From Teichococcus wenyumeiae (lineage in GTDB: Bacteria; Pseudomonadota; Alphaproteobacteria; Acetobacterales; Acetobacteraceae), in contig NZ_RFLX01000032.1 of the NCBI RefSeq assembly GCF_003696345.1, forward strand, positions 1 to 36,781: 36,781 nucleotides of DNA. Reading direction: 5' to 3'. The notes beneath the pieces were generated by a model. It ran no database searches and had not been told where the DNA came from. It was given only the letters and a program-made list of their open reading frames with translations. Shown here piece after piece: positions 16,829 to 23,766 of this stretch. The position numbers were made by a program, and so were the translations under genes. The first letter of the stretch is position 1; each line of letters opens with the position of its first letter.

Positions 16829-17109
16829 TGCGTCCAGCTTCCAACTACAGGCAAAGCTCTCCGCCATATCGGGCCAAACCGTAACCGAGGTCAGGAATAA
16901 TCATCTCAACAAGATGCGGAACTGGCTCAAGCATGCCGATCGAGATCCACATGATGAGCTGGAGGTAGACCTTCCTGCGGAGGCCCTCCAAGTAGTCCTA
17001 CGTGCGTGCGACAACCAGCTCGAAGCGGACGGGACAGTACCGACTGCTCTCCCGCATCTGTTCACCTGGATCCGGTTGCATCGGCCCGACATCGCTGGAG
17101 ATCGCTGCC

Positions 17110-17445
17110 ATGCCTGACCCTCGAACGGCCGGAGGTGGCGCGGTGTCCAGCGCGCAGTCTCTGGCCCGTGTCGTGATGCGGGCTCTCTGGATCCTGCTGG
17201 GCGCACTTATAGGCGCTCTGCTCACCTTCATCGGCACCTTCTTGGTGCTGGATGGCGTTGGCGGTGAGCCGGCATGCCTGCCGGACGAGGCGGTGGGGTG
17301 TGGTGTAGCAGTGGCAGGTGGGGCGCTGATGGTGGCGATACTGCTGGGCGCTCCCGGCGGTGCCATCAGCGCTAATGCCCTGGCGCGCTACCTACCTTCA
17401 CGCTCAGCCAAGAAGTCCAGTACGGAGGAGGTAAGCCGTGGCTGA
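17110..17445 (+). CDS. Small two-helix membrane protein, unknown
   Basis: 111 residues, start ATG at 17110 overlapping the preceding stop by eight bases. Two hydrophobic helices are clear, about 24-48 (MRALWILLGALIGALLTFIG) and 67-90 (GVAVAGGALMVAILLGAPGG), with small polar ends. I do not recognise it. It is co-translated with the MITE-broken gene, so its expression may now be reduced. Just after it, from GTG 17438, a 25-codon frame starts like the broken gene (DQQTAH against DQQTAR) and may be a partial duplication. Confidence 0.6.
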   Translation: MPDPRTAGGGAVSSAQSLARVVMRALWILLGALIGALLTFIGTFLVLDGVGGEPACLPDEAVGCGVAVAGGALMVAILLGAPGGAISANALARYLPSRSAKKSSTEEVSRG

Positions 17446-17547
17446 CCAACAAACGGCCCATGCGTCTGCTGACATAGAGGGATCGCCGGGTCGTTCAGCC
17501 TGGCAATCTCGTTGACACTCCAGAGTCCGACCTCCATGACCCCTATT

Positions 17548-18057
17548 ATGAGCAAACGGCAGCCAGGATCTTTGGCGACGATCGGCTATGAGGGCGCCGC
17601 CCTCGAAGAGTTCATTGCCACTCTTCGGGAAGCAGGCATCCAACGCCTACTGGATGTCCGCGAGCTTCCCCTATCGCGGCGCAAAGGCTTTTCGAAAACC
17701 GCCATCGCTGTCGCCCTGTCCAATGCCGGAATCGAATACGTCCATCTACGCGGCCTAGGCGATCCGAAGCCGGGTAGAGAAGCGGCCAGGAGCGGTGAGA
17801 TGGCCCTCTTCCGAAAGATTTTCGGTAACCACATGCGCACTCCAAAGGCGAAGGCCGACCTGGCCCTGGCTGCTCATTTGGTCACTGAAGGGAGCACCTG
17901 CTTGATGTGCTACGAGCGGGAACACACGGACTGCCATCGAAGTATTGTAGCCGACGCCATCTCTGATATCGTTCCGGTCAAGATTCGGCACCTGAAAGTC
18001 GCCAGTGCGTCCAGCAAGCCCAGCGTCCGGAAAGCCCCTGCCCTCGAGTGCGCCTGA
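17548..18057 (+). CDS. DUF488 domain protein
   Basis: 169 residues from the ATG at 17548; ATG at 17536 is an alternative. It shows the DUF488 pattern: ATIGYEG near the N-terminus, LLDVRELPLSRRKGFSK at about 35-50, YVHLRGLGDP, and the C-terminal CLMCYEREHTDCHRSIVAD with its Cys, Glu and His residues. DUF488 proteins are thought to act on nucleic acids or nucleotides, but their chemistry is unsettled. It overlaps the next gene by 53 bases, and that gene resembles the dual-OB proteins that accompany DUF488 in predicted conflict operons. The family call is firm; the activity is inferred. Confidence 0.85.
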   Translation: MSKRQPGSLATIGYEGAALEEFIATLREAGIQRLLDVRELPLSRRKGFSKTAIAVALSNAGIEYVHLRGLGDPKPGREAARSGEMALFRKIFGNHMRTPKAKADLALAAHLVTEGSTCLMCYEREHTDCHRSIVADAISDIVPVKIRHLKVASASSKPSVRKAPALECA

Positions 18058-18811
18058 AAAAAGCGGACGTGAGAGAGTACTCATTCTCGTCAAAGCGTTG
18101 CCCCATGTCGGTCAGCGTCATGGTGAGACCGTCTGCTGTGCCGGGGTCACCTTGGACGGACAGTGGCGACGCCAGTATCCTATCCACTTCCGGCGCCTCC
18201 AGGATCAATTCAAGCGTTGGCAGTGGATTGAGTATGACTGGATTGCCCCTGGCACAGATGATCGGCGCCGTGAGAGCCGCCGTGTCCAGGAAGAGAGTAT
18301 CAAGGTCAGAGAGATTATGCCTGAGCGCGAGCGCGCGGCCTTCTTGGACCCTATCATCACCGGCTCAACCGGCGAGGCAGCCGCTAAGGGCATGAGTCTT
18401 ACCTTGGTGCGGCCGAGCAAAATCCGGTTTCGCTGGAAGGCGAAGACAGATGAGCAGATTGCCGAGGAGCGGCAGGCATACGAGGAGGCTGCCCGCCAGA
18501 AATCCTTCCTCGACCCTGATCTTGTTGCGCTCACGCCATGTCCATATGCATTCCACTTTGACTGGACCGATGTCGACGGCAAGAAGCACAAGGCGACCTG
18601 CGACGATTGGGAAACGGCGGCGACCTTCTATCGCCGCAAGATGACGATGGGCGAAAAGGACGCCCTGGCAAGCATGGAACAGACATTCGGTGAGGACTAT
18701 CCCAACCGCGGCATGGCGTTCGCTATGGGGACGCACTCCCGACGCGCCGAGCAGTGGCTGCTAGTCGGCGTGCTGCGGCTGGATCCTGTGAAACAACTCT
18801 CCTTCCTTTGA
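18005..18811 (+). CDS. Dual OB domain-like partner of DUF488
   Basis: 268 residues from the GTG at 18005. The N-terminal segment VLILVKALPHVGQRHGETVC, then CAGVTLDGQWRRQYPIHF and FKRWQWIEY, fits proteins named dual OB domain-containing, found next to DUF488 genes. The middle is charged and helical (about 140-175), and the end, EQWLLVGVLRLDP, has the strand pattern of a second OB-like fold. OB folds bind nucleic acids or nucleotides. The 53-base overlap with DUF488 implies joint function. The family name comes from recall and is less certain than the pairing. Confidence 0.65.
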   Translation: MRPASPASGKPLPSSAPEKSGRERVLILVKALPHVGQRHGETVCCAGVTLDGQWRRQYPIHFRRLQDQFKRWQWIEYDWIAPGTDDRRRESRRVQEESIKVREIMPERERAAFLDPIITGSTGEAAAKGMSLTLVRPSKIRFRWKAKTDEQIAEERQAYEEAARQKSFLDPDLVALTPCPYAFHFDWTDVDGKKHKATCDDWETAATFYRRKMTMGEKDALASMEQTFGEDYPNRGMAFAMGTHSRRAEQWLLVGVLRLDPVKQLSFL

Positions 18812-18864
18812 TTGGTTGAAGAGGGTTGAGCAACAAGAATTCCAGTGCGGCTGCCTGAGGCAGG

Positions 18865-19227
18865 ATGATGCCAAATCCGGTTCTCAACAAAGAGCAACTT
18901 GCTGCGGCGAACACCTTACTTGACCGTATTCGTAATGATTTAAAGGACCTTTCAGGGGCCGATGCCGATCTACTATTCGCCTACCGGCGCCGTATCGCAA
19001 AGATGCTTACCTATGATGAGCGTCGCGGTCCGAATGAGCGTCGGAAGCTCAAGATTGCCAAGAGATTGGAGCAGGATGGCCTATGTGCCAGATGCCACCA
19101 AGCTTTACCCGCGAGATACACTGTTCTCGACAGACTAACGGCAGTCGGAGGCTACACCGTCGATAACACCCGGCTGATCTGTGAGAACTGCGATCGGGCC
19201 GTTCAGGCCTCCCGAGGGTATCGTTGA
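18865..19227 (+). CDS. HNH-like zinc-binding protein
   Basis: 120 residues, ATG at 18865 or 18868 after GAGGCAGG. A helical N-terminus (LNKEQLAAANTLLDRIRNDL) is followed by a compact C-terminal HNH-like module: CARCHQALP, VLDRLTAVGGYTVDNTRLIC and ENCDRAVQ. The paired CxxC motifs would bind zinc and the GGYTVDNTRLIC segment matches the HNH beta-alpha turn. The catalytic first histidine of a classical HNH (DH) is replaced by DR in VLDRLTA, so it may bind rather than cut DNA. It lies 53 bases after the dual-OB-like gene and overlaps the next frame by 47 bases. Confidence 0.65.
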   Translation: MMPNPVLNKEQLAAANTLLDRIRNDLKDLSGADADLLFAYRRRIAKMLTYDERRGPNERRKLKIAKRLEQDGLCARCHQALPARYTVLDRLTAVGGYTVDNTRLICENCDRAVQASRGYR

Positions 19228-19759
19228 TGCACTCCATCAAAGGGCCGGGCTGGCCACGGGCGCGATCGTGGTGGGGGCCGATCTAGCCCGAAGCTGCGGT
19301 TTGGTGGTCGCCCGTGTCCTCTCAGTGTCCTGGGATGTGGCCCAGGATCGGGTGGAGATGCTTCCATTCAGCTGGATCGCTGAGGGCACTCTCAAGGACA
19401 TGCACATCACCAGCTACGGACGGAAGATGCTCGGCATGCCTCCCGTCCGGCCCCGGGCGTCGCAAGGCTGGCGGAAGCACATCCGCAGGCAGAAAAGGCG
19501 CGGCACCATGCAGTCTGACCCCGCCGCCGACCGCAGCGCCTCCCTGGCCCGCCCCGGCAACCAACCCGCCCGCTACAACTACGCCTGGCCCGTCCGCACC
19601 GTGGATGACCACCTCGCCCGCGTCCTCGCCTCCCGGAAGCTGCGAGAGCAGGTCTATGCCCGGCGGGGAGAGGTGCCGCTGGATCTGATTGAGGAGGTGC
19701 TGGCGATGGAGGTGGTGAGGTTGAGGCGGGAGTTGGAGGAGCGGGGGAGCTTCTACTAG
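19181..19759 (+). CDS. Unknown protein before the parAB locus
   Basis: The frame from GTG 19181 gives 192 residues. Codon third positions are GC-rich all along, supporting translation. I do not recognise it. The N-terminal part has a beta-like segment (GAIVVGADLARSCGLVVARV), and the C-terminal part is helical and charged (DDHLARVLASRKLREQVYAR, LAMEVVRLRRELEERGSFY). A start at ATG 19508 would give only the C-terminal 83 residues, so two genes could be read here. It overlaps the HNH-like gene and ends 24 bases before the first partition repeat. Confidence 0.45.
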   Translation: MRTAIGPFRPPEGIVDALHQRAGLATGAIVVGADLARSCGLVVARVLSVSWDVAQDRVEMLPFSWIAEGTLKDMHITSYGRKMLGMPPVRPRASQGWRKHIRRQKRRGTMQSDPAADRSASLARPGNQPARYNYAWPVRTVDDHLARVLASRKLREQVYARRGEVPLDLIEEVLAMEVVRLRRELEERGSFY

Positions 19760-19783
19760 GAATTTCCGAGTGCGATCAGTGGT

Positions 19784-19837
19784 GTAAGCATGAAAGTAAG
19801 TAAGCATGTATGCTGGCAGGTAAGCATGTATGCTTGC
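19784..19837. repeat. GTAAGCATG direct repeats upstream of parA
   Basis: GTAAGCATG occurs at 19784, 19800 and 19820; the last two are extended to GTAAGCATGTATGC, itself partly palindromic. Spacing is 16 and 20 bases. The array lies 110-160 bases before parA, where type Ib partition loci keep their centromere and operator. Confidence 0.7.
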
Positions 19838-19892
19838 TTCCAGATGGAAGGAATTGCCGCGCCTACCCTGCTGTGCTTTCATCGCGCTGCGT

Positions 19893-19926
19893 GAAAGCTT
19901 ACATGCTTTCATTCTTACATGCATGC
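19893..19926. repeat. GAAAGC/GCTTTC inverted repeats in the parA leader
   Basis: GAAAGC TTACAT GCTTTC (19893-19910) forms an inverted repeat and is followed by CTTACATGCATGC. It uses the same words as the upstream array in reverse orientation. It lies within 20-55 bases of the parA start and could be an operator for the ribbon-helix-helix partner. Confidence 0.6.
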
Positions 19927-19945
19927 TGGCGGGGGAGGGGGCGGC

Positions 19946-20575
19946 GTGAGGACCATCGTTGTTGCGAGCCAAAAGGGCGGGGTCGGCAAGACCACGCTCA
20001 CTGGTCATTTAGCCGTGGAGGCAGAGCGCCAAGGGGTCGGGCCGGTCGCCATGATCGACACCGATCCCCAGGCCAATCTGTCCGGCTGGTTCGGGGTGCG
20101 GGAAGCCGAGACCCCGGTGCTGGTCCGGTTACTGCCGGGCGGCCTGCGGGCGACCCTGGACGCGCTGGCGGAAGCGGGCATCGCTCTCTGCCTGATCGAC
20201 ACCCCGCCGGCCATCACGGACAGCATCTCAGCCACCGTGGGCGAGGCCGACCTAGTCCTGATCCCAGCCAAGCCTAGCCCCCACGACCTGCGCGCGGTCG
20301 GCGCCACGGTGGACATCGTGGAGAAGGCCAAGAAGCCGATGATCTTCGTCGTCAACCAAGCCGTCAGCCGGTCTAAGCTGAAGGTCGATGCGGTGCGCGC
20401 CCTCTCCCAGCACGGGCCATTGGCGCCGGTGGATGTCCACAACCGGGTGGACTTCGCCGCGTCCATGACGGACGGCCGCACCGCCTGCGAGGTGGATGCC
20501 AAGTCGCCCGCCGCCGAGGAGATCACCCAGCTATGGACCTACATCGCCACCCGTCTTCAGAGGGTCGCCCAATGA
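19946..20575 (+). CDS. parA: ParA-type partition ATPase (type Ib)
   Basis: 209 residues from the GTG at 19946, a few bases after a G-rich ribosome binding site. A deviant Walker A, QKGGVGKTT, with the signature Lys10 and Lys15 is near the N-terminus. MIDTDPQANLSGW (about 36-48) carries the A' Asp, and CLIDTPPAI is Walker B. It lacks an N-terminal HTH and is short, as in type Ib ParA proteins. These bind non-specific DNA as ATP dimers and move plasmid copies with a small centromere-binding partner. That partner follows at once with an ATGA overlap. Repeat arrays on both sides support a complete partition cassette. Confidence 0.94.
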   Translation: MRTIVVASQKGGVGKTTLTGHLAVEAERQGVGPVAMIDTDPQANLSGWFGVREAETPVLVRLLPGGLRATLDALAEAGIALCLIDTPPAITDSISATVGEADLVLIPAKPSPHDLRAVGATVDIVEKAKKPMIFVVNQAVSRSKLKVDAVRALSQHGPLAPVDVHNRVDFAASMTDGRTACEVDAKSPAAEEITQLWTYIATRLQRVAQ

Positions 20576-20808
20576 GCCAGTCGCCCAAGCCGGCCGCGCG
20601 CCTGACGCCAGACCTGCTGGTTCGGAAAGGGGATGTCCACGCCGAACCGCCGCGCCGAGTTGAAGATGAGCGGCTGGTGCAGCTCACCTCGCGGGTAAAG
20701 ACCAGCACGGTGGACCGTCTGCGCGAGTATGCCCACAAATCCAGGGTCTCGAAGCAGGACATCATCGAGATCGCCCTGCGGGAATACCTAGACAAAATGG
20801 GCGCTTAG
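20572..20808 (+). CDS. Ribbon-helix-helix centromere-binding protein (ParB-like partner)
   Basis: 78 residues, ATG overlapping the parA stop (ATGA). The N-terminal 35 residues are flexible and basic. Residues about 36-77 form a ribbon-helix-helix unit: RLVQLTSRVKTSTVDRLREY, SRVSKQDIIEIAL, REYLDKM. In type Ib systems such proteins bind repeats at the centromere, repress the operon and stimulate ParA ATPase through the N-terminal tail. Repeats occur upstream of parA and right after this stop codon. There is no sequence link to classical large ParB proteins. Confidence 0.87.
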   Translation: MSQSPKPAARLTPDLLVRKGDVHAEPPRRVEDERLVQLTSRVKTSTVDRLREYAHKSRVSKQDIIEIALREYLDKMGA

Positions 20809-20811
20809 CGG

Positions 20812-20857
20812 ATGCATGCTTTCATGTAAGTAAGCAAGAAAGCTTGCTTGCAAGCAT
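20812..20857. repeat. Partition-type repeats downstream of parB-like gene
   Basis: Four bases after the stop begins ATGCATGCTTTCATGTAAG, then TAAGCAAGAAAGCTTGCTTG. It repeats the GTAAG, GCATGC and GAAAGC words of the upstream arrays. It is probably a second binding cluster for the ribbon-helix-helix protein. Confidence 0.65.
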
Positions 20858-20879
20858 CTGAAATTATTGGACTTGTCAT

Positions 20880-21080
20880 CGGAAGCGCGGCCGGGAATGA
20901 TTGTCCCCGCCGCGCAATCTCGCGTGGGGAAACGAGAAAGGGGCCGCCCCAGCAGATCCGCCAGAACGACCCCTCACCGTAAAACGGCCTATCCCGCCTT
21001 GCCGGGCGGAACGAAGCAACACAGACCTTCAGGATAGGCCCCCGCGCTGAAAGCCGCAAGATTGCGGGTGGGGAAACTGC
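20880..21080. other. Structured non-coding segment before the HTH gene
   Basis: GGCCTATCC (20986-20994) pairs with GGATAGGCC (21032-21040), enclosing a smaller CCGCC/GGCGG stem. GTGGGGAAAC occurs at 20924 and again at 21068. No protein frame is convincing. It could be a leader RNA, an antisense-controlled replication leader or part of an origin for the HTH protein that follows. Confidence 0.45.
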
Positions 21081-21102
21081 GCCCTGTTGGCGGCCCAGGA
21101 GC

Positions 21103-21654
21103 ATGGGCATGCCTGCCTCACCACGCCCGGCGCGTGCCGGATCTGTGCGCGTTGCCGCTTGGCAGCGCCAGCGCCTCGGCGACGCCGACCGGCGCCGCAT
21201 CATGGAGGCCGCCCGCCGCCTGGAGCGGCGCAGCCACCAGCCCGGCATGCATGGGGGCGCTCTGCGCCGCACCGGGATCCTGGTGCTGTGGACGCTGCTC
21301 TACCGCGGCCCCTCGCGGCATGGGGTCTGTGATCCCAGCATCGGCCAGCTCGCGGAATGGTCCGACTGCGCCCGCTCGACGGTGCAGGAAGCCATTCGCC
21401 GCATCGAGGCCGCCGGCATCATGGGCCACGTGCGGCGTGGCCTGGTGGTCGCCGGCCGCTGGTGCCAGTGGACCTCGGCCTATCTCTTCGCCGCCCCGGC
21501 GCAGTGGGCGCAAAGCGATACCGGAACCCGGTCAGCCGAAGTCTCTCTAGTGAAAAAGAAAGCTCAGGAAGGGGGATGGGGAGGGGAGGGCAGCCCCTTG
21601 CCGGCGGCCGAGCGCCAGGGGCTGGCTGAGAAATGGGGGCTGGCGATGGCCTAG
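21103..21654 (+). CDS. Winged HTH protein, candidate replication initiator
   Basis: 183 residues, ATG at 21103 after AGGAG. After a basic N-terminus, residues about 45-72 (HGGALRRTGILVLWTLLYRG) and 73-108 (PSIGQLAEWSDCARSTVQEA, then IRRIEAAGIM) form a winged-helix DNA-binding unit. A short strand and a tail of low complexity follow. Proteins with the same GGALKRTG...L...SRSTV..A...LE.AG layout occur near partition genes on alphaproteobacterial plasmids. Its place 300 bases after parAB and a structured leader suggests a replication initiator, but a transcription regulator is equally possible. Its stop overlaps that of the convergent next gene. Confidence 0.7.
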   Translation: MGMPASPRPARAGSVRVAAWQRQRLGDADRRRIMEAARRLERRSHQPGMHGGALRRTGILVLWTLLYRGPSRHGVCDPSIGQLAEWSDCARSTVQEAIRRIEAAGIMGHVRRGLVVAGRWCQWTSAYLFAAPAQWAQSDTGTRSAEVSLVKKKAQEGGWGGEGSPLPAAERQGLAEKWGLAMA

Positions 21655-21917
21655 ATGGGTTTCCGCTTCGGCGGCACCGGCCAGACAAAAGGGGCGGGCA
21701 GCCGCTGGTGATCCAGCCAGCCGTCTACCAGCTTCAGCGCCTGCTCATAGGAGAAGCCGGTCTTGCCGTCATAGGGGTGGCCGGCCAACTGGAGGCGGGT
21801 GCTGACGCCGGCCGTGCGGATCTCGGCGCCCCGATAGCGCCAGATCGTCCAGACGCCCTTAGTGCCTTGCTGGCGCGGCTCGTGATGCGGGATCAGTTCT
21901 GGATGCTGCTCACTCAT
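21651..21917 (-). CDS. Small hypothetical protein (88 aa)
   Basis: Start ATG at 21917, stop shared within four bases of the convergent HTH gene. The middle reads WTIWRYRGAEIRTAGVSTRL, then TGFSYEQALKLVDGWLD, a strand-strand-helix layout like small single-domain proteins. I know no family. GC-rich third positions and balanced composition support translation. Confidence 0.5.
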   Translation of the reverse strand: MSEQHPELIPHHEPRQQGTKGVWTIWRYRGAEIRTAGVSTRLQLAGHPYDGKTGFSYEQALKLVDGWLDHQRLPAPFVWPVPPKRKPI

Positions 21918-21995
21918 GCGGCAGATCTAGCGCGGGGCAGGGCAGGGGTCACGCGCGGCCGGATTGCGGCAAGCCCGGCCGGGGGCTTTAGCAGG

Positions 21996-22005
21996 GCACG
22001 ATAAT
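21996..22005. promoter_or_regulatory. Single GCACGATAAT half-site
   Basis: GCACGATAAT lies 66 bases before the CheB-like gene. The same word occurs at 22707 and within the perfect inverted repeat at 23648. No clear second arm is present here. Confidence 0.3.
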
Positions 22006-22050
22006 CAACGGTTACAGGATCACTGCTTGCGCGGCTGTCCATTGCGGCAG

Positions 22051-22065
22051 AGGAATATTCTTCCT
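22051..22065. promoter_or_regulatory. Palindrome AGGAATATTCTTCCT before the CheB-like gene
   Basis: Arms AGGAA and TTCCT surround a short AT core, ending five bases before the ATG at 22071. It could be an operator, or a small hairpin over the ribosome binding region. Confidence 0.3.
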
Positions 22066-22070
22066 ATGTA

Positions 22071-22664
22071 ATGAAGATGGCACGCCCGCGCAATTTGGTT
22101 GTGGTCGGTGGCGGAGGGCGAGGCGCCGTCGAGGCTTTATGCTTGCTTCTGGATGATCTGCCTGTCCCCATGTCTGCCCGAATCCTGGTAGCGATCGAAG
22201 ACCCACTGCAGACCGTGGAGAGCATGAGGGCGGCGCTCCAGGGGCACACCCGTCTCACGGTCTCGATGGCCCAGGACGGGGATGTGGTGCCACCTGAGTG
22301 CGTCTGCTTAGCGCCGCAGGACCAGCATCTCGCTATCGGACCCGACTTTCGGGTCATGCTCCAGCGCGGTGATTTGATCCACGGCAAGCGTCCCGCAGCC
22401 GACGTTCTGTTCTCGTCAGCCGCGCAGCACTTCGGCAACCAGGTGATCGGCGTCATTCTGAGTGGTGGCAAAGAGGACGGCGTGGCCGGCTTTCGCGACA
22501 TCCACGCGGCGGGCGGCTTGAGGTTGATCCAGTCTCCCTCCACCGCGACCAATCCCGGCATGCCCTTGTGGGGGACACTCGAGGATCACCCTGATCTCCT
22601 CTGTGCTCCGCAGGAGATGGGGCCGCTGCTGGGCCATCTGCTGCGGGGAGACGCCCTGTTCTGA
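22071..22664 (+). CDS. CheB-methylesterase-like protein lacking catalytic Ser and His
   Basis: 197 residues matching the CheB methylesterase domain without a receiver domain: VVVGGGGRGAVEALCLLLDD at the start, HLAIGPDFRVML, RPAADVLFSSAAQHFGNQVI, VILSGGKEDGVAGFRDIHAA, then GMP near the end. Active CheB removes methyl groups from chemoreceptors with a Ser-His-Asp triad. Here the GASTGG serine is replaced by glycine (GGGGRG), the expected His region reads VAIEDPLQ, and only the Asp of KEDG remains. It is therefore probably inactive as an esterase and may bind a ligand or partner. No chemotaxis genes are nearby. It may start at ATG 22077. Confidence 0.78.
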   Translation: MKMARPRNLVVVGGGGRGAVEALCLLLDDLPVPMSARILVAIEDPLQTVESMRAALQGHTRLTVSMAQDGDVVPPECVCLAPQDQHLAIGPDFRVMLQRGDLIHGKRPAADVLFSSAAQHFGNQVIGVILSGGKEDGVAGFRDIHAAGGLRLIQSPSTATNPGMPLWGTLEDHPDLLCAPQEMGPLLGHLLRGDALF

Positions 22665-22706
22665 ATCCTGCGGACTGTGGCAGGCGGCGCCGGCCGGAAG
22701 CGCTAA

Positions 22707-22730
22707 CACGATAATAGAACGGTATCGCGT
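22707..22730. promoter_or_regulatory. Imperfect inverted repeat CACGATA...TATCGCGTG
   Basis: CACGATAAT (22707-22715) faces TATCGCGTG (22722-22730) with one base of mismatch by insertion. It lies between the convergent CheB-like and MetF-like genes. It resembles the perfect repeat at 23648-23671. Confidence 0.35.
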
Positions 22731-22775
22731 GCCGCCGACCGCGAATTGGATGCCGCAGGTGGGTGGAATGCGGGC

Positions 22776-23519
22776 CTAGCTGGGCAGCAGATCGGTCAGG
22801 TATGCAGCGAGATTCACTCGGATCGGCATGAAGTAGACGTTGCCGCCGAAGCCCTGGATGGCTCGGACGGCCTTAGTCGCGAAGTCACGGTTCCAATCCA
22901 AGGTCGGGACGAAGCCAGCCGGGAAGATCACTCGGTTCGTCGTCTCCCAATAGGCCTGTGATTTCTGCCCCAGGACAGGGGCAACGCCCCAGAAGACGTC
23001 CTGGCCATGAAGCATCTCAGCACAGATTTCCAGCAGCCGCAGGTCGAACAGTGGTTGGGTGAAGAAGCCGTCGGCTCCGGCCTCGAGCTTGCGATGCACG
23101 GCTGTCATCTCGTCTCGGAAGCCTGCCCGATATGGGTCGAAGGCGGCATAGACTCGCAGATTGGGCGAGTGGCGCTTGAAGCGCCGGATGATGTCCTCGC
23201 TGCTGTTCGGGTAGGTTCTATGGCCCATGTCGTGCGGCGGATCGCCACGGACGACAAGAACCTCTCGGAGGCCGGCCGCTTCAATGGCGTCTGCTATCGG
23301 CAGTTCTTCGCCAGGGGGAATATCAATCGCCCGAATGTGCGGGATGGAGGCGGGTAGGATGCCGCTGGTGAGCTTGCAGGCATCCCAGCTGCGCGTAGGG
23401 AACCGCATCAGGTCGGGGATGTTGAAGGCATTGACCTGCGGCATAACTGACCGAACCATCGCCGCATCAGTCAGTAGTTCCGCTTCGCCCCGTGGGATCA
23501 ATTCGACCGAGATTCTCAT
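22776..23519 (-). CDS. Methylenetetrahydrofolate reductase-like protein
   Basis: 247 residues from the ATG at 23519; the frame to 23651 has no domain sense. It fits the MetF TIM barrel: ISVELIPRGE holds the catalytic Glu seen as EFFPP in MetF, VLVVRGDPP matches LRGDPP, GADGFFTQPLFD carries the Gln of the folate site, and RVYAAFDPYR lies between. Standard MetF is near 290 residues; this one is shorter, so the C-terminal part may be reduced. MetF makes 5-methyltetrahydrofolate with FAD. A lone copy on a plasmid, with no other folate or methionine gene, suggests a different substrate or a specialised role. The family call is good; the reaction is not settled. Confidence 0.8.
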   Translation of the reverse strand: MRISVELIPRGEAELLTDAAMVRSVMPQVNAFNIPDLMRFPTRSWDACKLTSGILPASIPHIRAIDIPPGEELPIADAIEAAGLREVLVVRGDPPHDMGHRTYPNSSEDIIRRFKRHSPNLRVYAAFDPYRAGFRDEMTAVHRKLEAGADGFFTQPLFDLRLLEICAEMLHGQDVFWGVAPVLGQKSQAYWETTNRVIFPAGFVPTLDWNRDFATKAVRAIQGFGGNVYFMPIRVNLAAYLTDLLPS

Positions 23520-23647
23520 GGCCGCAATGTCATCGGAACCGGTCGAGGCGACAAGGTCCGCTTCAGGTCGGAGGCGGACATGCTCCGCCGGGCCAGGCCC
23601 CGAAGTCCAGCCGGACTGTGGCAGCCCGCAGCATCGCTGCTCCCCAT

Positions 23648-23671
23648 GCACGATAAAAGAAATTATCGTGC
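23648..23671. promoter_or_regulatory. Perfect 9-bp inverted repeat between divergent genes
   Basis: GCACGATAA and TTATCGTGC flank AAGAAA. It lies 129 bases before the MetF-like ATG and 95 bases before the methyltransferase ATG. This is the usual place for an operator acting on one or both promoters. Confidence 0.55.
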
Positions 23672-23766
23672 TAAGACTAAGCTGAGAGCATCGCCGCTAG
23701 GCTCGACGCGCTCGGGACAACGCCGTAGTTTAGCATAATTCAAGTTTCAGTTGCTGGACGGGTAAA

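Larger units (their letters stand above)
16394..17117 (+). pseudogene. Small hypothetical gene split by a MITE
   Basis: The 5' part (from GTG at 16394, or ATG at 16412) encodes DAAKIQLNWAIRLILEHNAY and TLAGAAEELLRQVSPMRG. The 3' part resumes at 16829 with ASSFQLQAKLSA and continues through MRNWLKHADRDPHDELEVD to the TGA at 17117. The two are in different frames because 253 bases (247-bp element plus a 6-bp duplication) lie between them. Removing these restores one frame of 156 codons with no stop. The restored protein resembles a widespread family of small unknown proteins with a TLAGAAEE...NWLKHAD pattern. The insertion should inactivate it. The next gene overlaps its end by eight bases, so an operon was interrupted. 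Confidence 0.8.

Noticed and set aside
19784-20857. CRISPR array at the parAB repeats
   Set aside because: Repeats are 9-14 bases with irregular short spacing and mixed orientation; there are no spacers of uniform length and no cas genes.
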